DNA of 58,533 nucleotides, taken from NCBI GenBank assembly GCA_041685145.1, contig JAWLGJ010000019.1, positions 1 to 58,533 of the forward strand. The letters are read 5' to 3'. Both the position numbers and the translations under genes were made by a program. A model generated the notes under the pieces. The model worked only from the letters and a program-made list of their open reading frames with translations, made no database searches and had not been told where the DNA came from. Numbering within the stretch: position 1 is the first letter of the stretch; the number at the start of each line of letters is the position of its first letter. Shown here one piece after another: positions 53,251-58,533 of this stretch. This DNA is from JAWLGJ01 sp041685145 (GTDB lineage Bacteria > Pseudomonadota > Alphaproteobacteria > Rhodospirillales > Magnetospirillaceae).

Positions 53251-53688
53251 TCAGACGTTGCGGGGCTTCCCCGTCTTGACGGCGATGCGCTCCAGGGCTT
53301 CGCCCACCTCCTCGTCCTCATGGGCACGAGCGGCCGCATCGGCGATGGACAACACGCCAACCATGCGCTTGTCGCGATTGAGAATGGGGATGCGGCGTAT
53401 CTGCTTCTCCTCCATCACCTTGAGGACTTCCTTCACGTCCTGGTCTTCGTAGCAGTACACCACATGCGCCGACATGGCCTCCCGCACCTTGTGGGAGACG
53501 GGGTCGAATCCCTCGGCGATGGCCCTCACCGCCATGTCGCGGTCGGTGATGGTTCCCACCAGGCGGTCGTTTTCGCCGACCGGCAGAAAGCCGGTGTCGA
53601 TGTCGCGCATCCGCACCGCCGCGTCCTTCAGCGACATGTCCGGATCGACATAGGCGACATTCGTGGTCATGACCTCGCGGACCTGCAT
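53251..53688 (-). CDS. CBS-domain pair protein
   Basis: This protein of 145 residues is two CBS motifs, MTTNVAYVDPDMSLKDAAVRM / GTITDRDMAVRAIAEG and MSAHVVYCYEDQDVKEVLKVM / GVLSIADAAARA. Such stand-alone pairs bind AMP/ATP or other adenosyl ligands and regulate partners. The start is ATG 53688 because GGGAGGAGG precedes it; an upstream ATG (53709) lacks a site. It lies beside a CBS-bearing protease but has its own terminator. Confidence 0.93.
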   Translation of the reverse strand: MQVREVMTTNVAYVDPDMSLKDAAVRMRDIDTGFLPVGENDRLVGTITDRDMAVRAIAEGFDPVSHKVREAMSAHVVYCYEDQDVKEVLKVMEEKQIRRIPILNRDKRMVGVLSIADAAARAHEDEEVGEALERIAVKTGKPRNV

Positions 53689-53773
53689 TGCCTCCTCCCG
53701 CTGGTTCATTGTCCTACCGTCGGAATTAACCCCGCTGGCGGCGTTGCGGTTCCCCGCCCCAGATGCCCCCAGT

Positions 53774-54241
53774 CTAGATGACGGCGGCGGCCAGAACGGC
53801 GCTTGCGGCGGCGGTGGCTCCCGCGAGGGTGACGACCACGCCGGGCGAGCGCAACGCGGCCAGCGGCGCCGCCGCGTGCCGTACCCGCGCCGCCACCTCC
53901 GAGGAGGACGGCATGGTCAGATAGTGGCACTCGCACAGCAGGTAGTGGGCCCGCCGGTCCGAAAGCTGAAAGAAATCCACCGCATCGCCGAAGGTGTCGC
54001 CTTTCAGGCCCTCGGCACGCAGTTCGGGATCCTCATAGGCAACGGTCAGGGGAGACTGCTCGGCCCGCAACAGCCTCCGCTGTCCGGGCGGAACGAACTC
54101 AATGTCCTTCAGTGGCCGCAGACGCGCGTCGGGATTTGCTTCCAACAGCCGGGCCCACCGCTCCAGGCGCTCGCGCCGGGTCATGCGGTTGCGCCGGCCG
54201 ATGGACAAGGCTTCCAACTGTTCAAGGCTCTTGTGCTCCAT
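53774..54241 (-). CDS. unknown protein with C-terminal membrane helix
   Basis: This 155-residue protein begins MEHKSLEQLEALSIGRRNR. ATG 54241 has ribosome site GGAGGAGA, which supports it. The body is soluble and charged (RLRPLKDIEFVPPGQRRLLRAEQ, GDTFGDAVDFFQLSDR), with one hydrophobic segment in the last 25 residues (VVVTLAGATAAASAVLAAAV). The motif HYLLCECHYLTMPSS has two cysteines. I do not recognise the family. Confidence 0.7.
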   Translation of the reverse strand: MEHKSLEQLEALSIGRRNRMTRRERLERWARLLEANPDARLRPLKDIEFVPPGQRRLLRAEQSPLTVAYEDPELRAEGLKGDTFGDAVDFFQLSDRRAHYLLCECHYLTMPSSSEVAARVRHAAAPLAALRSPGVVVTLAGATAAASAVLAAAVI

Positions 54242-54421
54242 AACTCTCCTCCAGTGAGGCCGACTGATGCTCCTGCACGGGCATCAACACGCAAGGCTTC
54301 GATTTGGTCCGTTCAGCAGCGTCCGCGAAGCCCTCCCTCCTCCAATGGGATAGGGGCCTGGATGCCCCCGGCGTCCTGCGCTAGCGTTGACAAAAGACCC
54401 CGTCGAATTATGGAGGCGACC

Positions 54422-54886
54422 ATGAGTGGTGAGGTTGAGGCCCGGCTGGCGAAGCTGGGCATCCGGTTGCCCGAGGCCCCCGCCCCCGCCGGCAACTATG
54501 TGGCCGGGGTGACGGTGGGGGATTTGCTGTTCGTCTCGGGGCAGATCGGTGTCCACGACGGCCGGCCCGCCTATGTCGGCAGGCTGGGCGAGGACATGGG
54601 AATCGAGGAGGGCTATGCGGCGGCGCGCCAATGCGGGCTCAACCTGCTGATGCAGGTCAAGGCCGCTTGCGGCGAACTCGATCGCGTCCAGCGGGTCGTG
54701 CGGCTGGGCGGCTTCGTCAACTGCACGCCCGATTTTTTTGACCATCCCAAGGTGATTAACGGCGCCTCCGACCTGATGGTGGAGGTGTTCGGCGACAAGG
54801 GGCGCCACGCCCGCGCCGCCGTTGGGGCGCCCTCCCTCCCCTTGGGGGTGGCGGTGGAGATAGAGGGGCTGTTCCAGATCGCCTGA
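54422..54886 (+). CDS. RidA/YjgF-family protein
   Basis: This protein of 154 residues belongs to the longer YjgF subgroup (UK114-like). Typical are VAGVTVGDLLFVSGQIG, CGLNLLMQVKAACGELDRVQRVV, NCTPDFFDHPKVINGASDLMVEVFG and ARAAVGAPSLPLGVAVEIEG. The Arg of the RAAVG motif is present, but the longer subgroup is less certain to be an imine deaminase. ATG 54422 has GGAGG 5 nt upstream. Confidence 0.92.
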   Translation: MSGEVEARLAKLGIRLPEAPAPAGNYVAGVTVGDLLFVSGQIGVHDGRPAYVGRLGEDMGIEEGYAAARQCGLNLLMQVKAACGELDRVQRVVRLGGFVNCTPDFFDHPKVINGASDLMVEVFGDKGRHARAAVGAPSLPLGVAVEIEGLFQIA

Positions 54887-54963
54887 CGGCCTTTTGGAGA
54901 ACCCGAGCACGCCTGTGGCTGTTTAGCTGGCAGGACATCCAACGTGCAACCGGAGGTCAGGCA

Positions 54964-55200
54964 ATGAACGCTCGCTCCCTCTCCGCCATCGTCTTGGCTG
55001 CCGCCGTGCTGGCGGCCTGCGGCACGCGATCCACCGACCGCGCCGTGAGCGGCGCGGGCATCGGCGCCGGCGTCGGGGCCCTGGCAGGGCCGGCGGGTGC
55101 CGCCGTGGGCGCCCTTGCCGGCGGTGCCACGGGCATGTTCACCGACGAGGATCAGGTCTATCTGGGCGAGCCCCTGTGGGACAGCGACACCTTCGACTGA
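54964..55200 (+). CDS. small glycine-zipper lipoprotein
   Basis: This 78-residue lipoprotein has lipobox LAAC (Cys19), a Gly/Ala zipper helix (SGAGIGAGVGALAGPAGAAV) and the acidic tail DEDQVYLGEPLWD. It resembles entericidin/glycine-zipper small proteins. A good ribosome site CGGAGG precedes the ATG. The role is unknown; insertion into the outer membrane or oligomerisation is plausible. It converges with the DUF445 gene after 9 nt. Confidence 0.8.
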   Translation: MNARSLSAIVLAAAVLAACGTRSTDRAVSGAGIGAGVGALAGPAGAAVGALAGGATGMFTDEDQVYLGEPLWDSDTFD

Positions 55201-55209
55201 TCGCGAGGG

Positions 55210-56466
55210 CTATGGAAAGGCGGCGGTGAGGGCGTGGATGGTCAGCCCCACCAGCCCCCCGACCAGCGTGCCGTTGATACGGATATACTGGAGATCCTTG
55301 CCCACCTGGACCTCCAGCTTGTCGACCAGCGTCGGCGTGTCCCAGCGCTCGACGACGCCGGCAATGAAGGCGCCGATGGCATGGCGGCGGGGCACCACGA
55401 AGCGCCGGAAGGCGCGCTCGACCCACATGTTCACCGCCGCCAGCATAGCGGGGTCGTCCCGCAGTCTGCGGCCCAGTGCGCGAAGGGCGGCGCGCAGGGT
55501 TTCGCGCGTCGCCGATTCGGGGGCCGTCAAGTCGCGGCGCATCCGCTCGGCGCTTTCGGCGATCACCGACGCCACGTAGTCGCGCACCTGCGGGCTGTCG
55601 AGGATTTCATCGCGCAAGGCCTGTGCGCGCTCCCGATAAGCGGGGTCGTCGGCCAGGCGCCGCAGCAGGTCGTGAACGGAGGCGTCGAAACGCTCCCGCC
55701 ACGGGTGGTCGGGGGCCTTCAGTTCGAGCAGGGTTTCCTCGACGCCCGCGACGATGCGCTGGAACAGCCGTTCGTCGAGCCAGCGCGGCACCCACCAGGC
55801 GGTCTTTTCGGCCACCTTGGCGCGGATGGCGTCGCTGTTGTCATGCAGGAAGCGGCCGGCCGCGACGATCATGCGGTCGAACAGCGCCTGATGGTGCCGT
55901 TGCGCCACCAGCACCGAGAGCACCCGCGCCCCCGCCGGCCCGGGATCGACCGCCCGCAGGCTGCGCAGCACCGTTTCGCCCGCGAAGCCCCGGACGTGTT
56001 CATCGTTGACGGCGTCGATCACGCCCGGCATCGAGGCCGCCAGCCGGTCGGCGAGGAACCGGGCGTTGGCGTCCTCGGCCAGCCAGTCGGCGGCGCGGCG
56101 GGCCACGTCGAGGCCGCGCAGCTTGTGCAGTACGACGTCCTCGGCAAGGAAATTGCCTGCGATGAAGCGCCCCAGGCTGCGCCCCAGGCGGTCCTTGTTG
56201 CGGGGGATGATGGCGGTGTGCGGAATGGGAATGCGCAAGGGATGGCGGAACAGTGCCGTCACCGCGAACCAATCGGCCAGCGCCCCCACCATACCCGCCT
56301 CGGCGAAGGCCTCGACGAAGGACAGCCACGGCCACGCCGGCTGATGAATGCGCGCGGCGAGGAACACCACCAGCATGAGAACCAGCAGGCCGGTGGCCAG
56401 GGTGCGCATCCGGCGCAGTTCCCGCCGCCGGTCCGCTTCGTTGTCGCTGGCGCCTTCGATCGGCAT
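55210..56466 (-). CDS. DUF445 family membrane protein
   Basis: This protein of 418 residues matches DUF445/YjiN. One membrane helix is at about 20-40. FAEAGMVGALADWFAVTALFRHP and PHTAIIPRNKDRLGRSLGRFI are the family's most conserved region. A long helical soluble part follows. The C-terminal hydrophobic segment reads LVGGLVGLTIHAL. The start at ATG 56466 is preferred over ATG 56505, which has no ribosome site. Function is unresolved; YjiN is envelope related. Confidence 0.88.
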   Translation of the reverse strand: MPIEGASDNEADRRRELRRMRTLATGLLVLMLVVFLAARIHQPAWPWLSFVEAFAEAGMVGALADWFAVTALFRHPLRIPIPHTAIIPRNKDRLGRSLGRFIAGNFLAEDVVLHKLRGLDVARRAADWLAEDANARFLADRLAASMPGVIDAVNDEHVRGFAGETVLRSLRAVDPGPAGARVLSVLVAQRHHQALFDRMIVAAGRFLHDNSDAIRAKVAEKTAWWVPRWLDERLFQRIVAGVEETLLELKAPDHPWRERFDASVHDLLRRLADDPAYRERAQALRDEILDSPQVRDYVASVIAESAERMRRDLTAPESATRETLRAALRALGRRLRDDPAMLAAVNMWVERAFRRFVVPRRHAIGAFIAGVVERWDTPTLVDKLEVQVGKDLQYIRINGTLVGGLVGLTIHALTAAFP

Positions 56467-56556
56467 CCGCCCCTTCCGCCTTGACGGGCGCTGGCCCGCC
56501 TCCATTTAAGACGTTCGTCGCCTATCGAAAAGACAACTGCCTACCCCGCTCGCCGA

Positions 56557-57720
56557 ATGCAGTCGCCGTATACTCATACCCCGCCGGTGGTCAAAGTGCT
56601 GTCGGCCATCGAACAAGTCCCGGCGCGCGATTGGGACGCCTGCGCCGGCACCGACAACCCCTTCGTCGCCCATGCCTTCCTGTCGGCGCTGGAGGAGTCG
56701 GGCTCGGCGACGGCGGAAACCGGCTGGGCGCCGCGTCACCTGGTCGCCGAGGATGCCGATGGCCGCGTGGTGGCCTGCGCCCCGTTGTATCTGAAGTCGC
56801 ATTCCTTCGGCGAGTACGTCTTCGACTGGGCCTGGGCCGACGCCTATCGCCGCCTGGGCGGCGACTACTACCCGAAGCTCCAGTGCGCCGTCCCGTTTAC
56901 GCCCGTCACCGGGCCACGCCTGCTGGTGCGGCCGGGCGCGCCGGCGGCCGACCTGCGGGGGGCGTTGCTGGCGGCGATGCAGGAGCTGGCGCGGCGGCAG
57001 CGGGCGTCGTCCTTGCACGTCACCTTTCCCACCGCCGAGGATTGGCACGCCTGCCGCGCGGCGGGCCTCCTGCCGCGCCTGGGCGAGCAGTACCACTGGC
57101 ACAACCGCGGCTATGCCCGCTTCGACGACTTCCTGGCCGCCCTTTCGTCGCGCAAGCGCCGCAACATGCGCCGCGAGCGCGAGCGGGTCGCCGCTCTTGA
57201 CCTCACCATCGAGACCCTCCGCGGCGCCGACCTGCGGCCCGAGCATTGGGACGCGATGTATGGCTTCTACCGCGACACCGGCGACCGCAAATGGGGGCGA
57301 CCCTATCTGTCGCACGATTTTTTTCATTTGCTGGGCGAGCGCATGGCCGGCCGGGTGGTGCTGATGCTGGCCCGCGACGGCACGCGGCCGGTGGCGGCGG
57401 CGTTGAACCTGTTGGGCGAGGACGCGCTGTTCGGGCGCTATTGGGGCGTGCGCGGGCACCATCCCTTCCTGCATTTCGAACTTTGCTACTACCGCGCCAT
57501 CGACTTCGCCATCACCCACGGCCTGGCGCGGGTCGAGGCCGGTGCCCAGGGCGAGCACAAGCTGCCGCGGGGCTACGAGCCGGTGCCCACCTACAGCGCC
57601 CATTGGTTCGCCGACGCCACCTTCGGCGCCCTGCTCGCCCGGCACCTGCGCGACGAGCGCAGCATGGTCGAGCACGACCTGGCCGAACTCGCCGCCCTCG
57701 GCCCCTATCGCAAGGGGTAG
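56557..57720 (+). CDS. DUF482/GNAT peptidoglycan-type acyltransferase-like protein
   Basis: This protein of 387 residues resembles the DUF482 (peptidogalycan biosynthesis) group. It has FLSALEESGSA, SHSFGEYVFDWAWADAYRR, YHWHNRGYARFDDFL, SRKRRNMRRERER, GRYWGVRGHHPFLHFELCYY and GAQGEHKLPRGYEPVPTYSAHW. The C-terminal half is a GNAT/FemAB-like acyltransferase fold. The acceptor is unknown. ATG 56557 lacks a clear ribosome site. It ends 50 nt before the riboswitch. Confidence 0.88.
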   Translation: MQSPYTHTPPVVKVLSAIEQVPARDWDACAGTDNPFVAHAFLSALEESGSATAETGWAPRHLVAEDADGRVVACAPLYLKSHSFGEYVFDWAWADAYRRLGGDYYPKLQCAVPFTPVTGPRLLVRPGAPAADLRGALLAAMQELARRQRASSLHVTFPTAEDWHACRAAGLLPRLGEQYHWHNRGYARFDDFLAALSSRKRRNMRRERERVAALDLTIETLRGADLRPEHWDAMYGFYRDTGDRKWGRPYLSHDFFHLLGERMAGRVVLMLARDGTRPVAAALNLLGEDALFGRYWGVRGHHPFLHFELCYYRAIDFAITHGLARVEAGAQGEHKLPRGYEPVPTYSAHWFADATFGALLARHLRDERSMVEHDLAELAALGPYRKG

Positions 57721-57770
57721 ATCGCGCCTTGCCATTGCCGCCGCGCGGCGGCATAGTCTGGGACAAACGT

Positions 57771-57860
57771 CACCGGGGGAGCCGGCGCAACCGGCTGAGA
57801 GGTTCCTGCTTTCGGAACGACCCCTGAACCTGATCCGGGTCATGCCGGCGTAGGAAGGTG
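57771..57860 (+). promoter_or_regulatory. TPP (THI-box) riboswitch
   Basis: The aptamer carries the two conserved cores: CTGAGAGG (57795-57802) and ACCCCTGAACCTGAT CCGGGT, followed by TAGGAAGGTG. Helix P1 pairs CACC (57771-57774) with GGTG (57857-57860). GGAAGG (57853-57858), the ribosome site of the next gene, lies in or beside P1, so TPP binding should hide it and block translation. Confidence 0.96.
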
Positions 57861-57864
57861 TTTC

Positions 57865-58533
57865 TTGGCCGTTCCCGCTCTCGCCCCGTCGCCAGCCGTT
57901 CTTGTCCATGCCGCGCGCGTCGCCTTTGACGGCGCGCCGCTTTTCGTCGATCTGGACATGCAGTTGCCCGCCGGGCGCTGGACGTGCCTTTTGGGCGCCA
58001 GCGGGGTGGGGAAAAGCACCCTGTTGCGGCTGATCGCCGGCCTGGTTCCGGCGGCGCCGCAGACGGCGGTGCGCTGCGGCGACGGCGGCGCCTTGGCCGG
58101 TCGCGTCGCCTATATGGCGCAGCAGGACTTGCTGCTGCCCTGGCTGGACGTGCTGGGCAATGCCCTGCTCGGCCATCGCCTACGCGGGCGGCCCGCGCCC
58201 AAGGGCCGGGCGGAGCACCTGCTCCGCCGCGTCGGTCTGGGCGAGCGGCTGCGCGCGCGACCGGCGGAACTCTCGGGCGGGATGCGCCAACGGGTCGCCC
58301 TGGTGCGCACCCTGATCGAGGACCGTCCCATCATCCTGATGGACGAGCCGTTTTCGGCGCTCGACGCCATCACCCGCCTGCAGCTTCAGACCCTGGCGGC
58401 GGACTTGTTGCGCGACCGCACCGTGTTGCTCGTCACCCATGATCCCCTGGAGGCGCTGCGCCTGGGGCACGAGGTGCTGGTGTTGGCCGGCCGGCCGGCG
58501 CGCCTGCACCGGGTGGAGGTGCCCACCACCCCA
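57865..58533 (+). CDS. ABC transporter ATPase under TPP control, C-terminus cut
   Basis: The first 223 residues are present, running off the window. Walker A GASGVGKSTLLRL, Q-loop MAQQDLLLPW, signature LSGGMRQRV and Walker B IILMDEPFSAL are clear. The MAQQDLLLPW Q-loop is typical of ATPases for thiamine-precursor or sulfonate-type transporters (ThiZ/SsuB). With the TPP riboswitch just upstream, import of a thiamine precursor such as HMP is the likely job. The start is TTG 57865, 6 nt after the ribosome site inside the riboswitch. Confidence 0.88.
   Translation, partial: MAVPALAPSPAVLVHAARVAFDGAPLFVDLDMQLPAGRWTCLLGASGVGKSTLLRLIAGLVPAAPQTAVRCGDGGALAGRVAYMAQQDLLLPWLDVLGNALLGHRLRGRPAPKGRAEHLLRRVGLGERLRARPAELSGGMRQRVALVRTLIEDRPIILMDEPFSALDAITRLQLQTLAADLLRDRTVLLVTHDPLEALRLGHEVLVLAGRPARLHRVEVPTTP

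Overview
This GC-rich window (roughly 70% GC by eye) reads as chromosomal DNA from an alphaproteobacterium, most likely a Rhodospirillales relative. The evidence is the GapR (DUF2312) gene, the glnB-glnA pair, the chain mltB-rlpA-dacA-tmk-holB-metG-tatD-MBL, the rseC-apbE-rnfABCDGEH locus, and the very high GC with long spurious antisense frames. The taxonomic call is inference. I saw no insertion sequence, prophage, CRISPR array or rRNA.

Layout. 1-2625 (minus): FAS1-like dehydratase (cut by the window edge), CaiB/BaiF CoA-transferase and acyl-CoA dehydrogenase, a small acyl-CoA catabolic operon. 2724-5893 (plus): azlC-azlD, a LysR regulator and an MFS permease. 6170-6613: HU and tRNA-Val. 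6870-12773: two sensor kinases flanking N-formylglutamate amidohydrolase, a YbdK-type carboxylate-amine ligase and gapR. 12859-16362 (minus): glnB-glnA behind a good sigma-54 promoter match, an M50 protease and a small acidic protein. 16471-26661 (mostly plus): a YeaQ-type membrane protein, tRNA-Asp (minus), a SPOR lipoprotein, an unknown protein, rseC, apbE and a complete rnfABCDGEH operon. 26673-30500: a third hybrid kinase (minus) and an ECF-type T plus ATPase pair (plus).

30506-38260: TRAP transporter dctQ-dctM with a downstream universal stress protein (minus), divergent dctP, then an aminotransferase, a D-2-hydroxyacid dehydrogenase and an amidase. 38303-45081: a YdfG-like SDR, a lipoprotein, mazG, a membrane ORF, a second SDR, an atypical flavoprotein, a PhnP-like MBL protein and tatD. 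45081-51626 (minus): metG, holB, tmk, dacA, rlpA, mltB. 51808-56466: zinc-free-type L36, an M50-CBS protease, a CBS protein, an unknown protein, a RidA-family protein, a glycine-zipper lipoprotein and DUF445. 56557-58533: a DUF482 protein, then a TPP riboswitch controlling a TTG-started ABC ATPase that runs off the end.

How it fits together. Rnf (electron transfer between ferredoxin and NADH), its flavinylation enzyme ApbE, PII/GlnA under probable sigma-54 control, and a kinase whose PAS domain carries most FixL heme-pocket signatures are consistent with a microaerobic or diazotrophic lifestyle, although no nif gene is present here. The points most worth following are the FixL-like hybrid kinase and its two core paralogues, the lipoprotein with three SHOCT-like repeats plus SPOR, the unknown 331-aa protein beside rseC-apbE-rnf, the TRAP-linked universal stress protein, and the flavoprotein that lacks the usual C-terminal catalytic motif.
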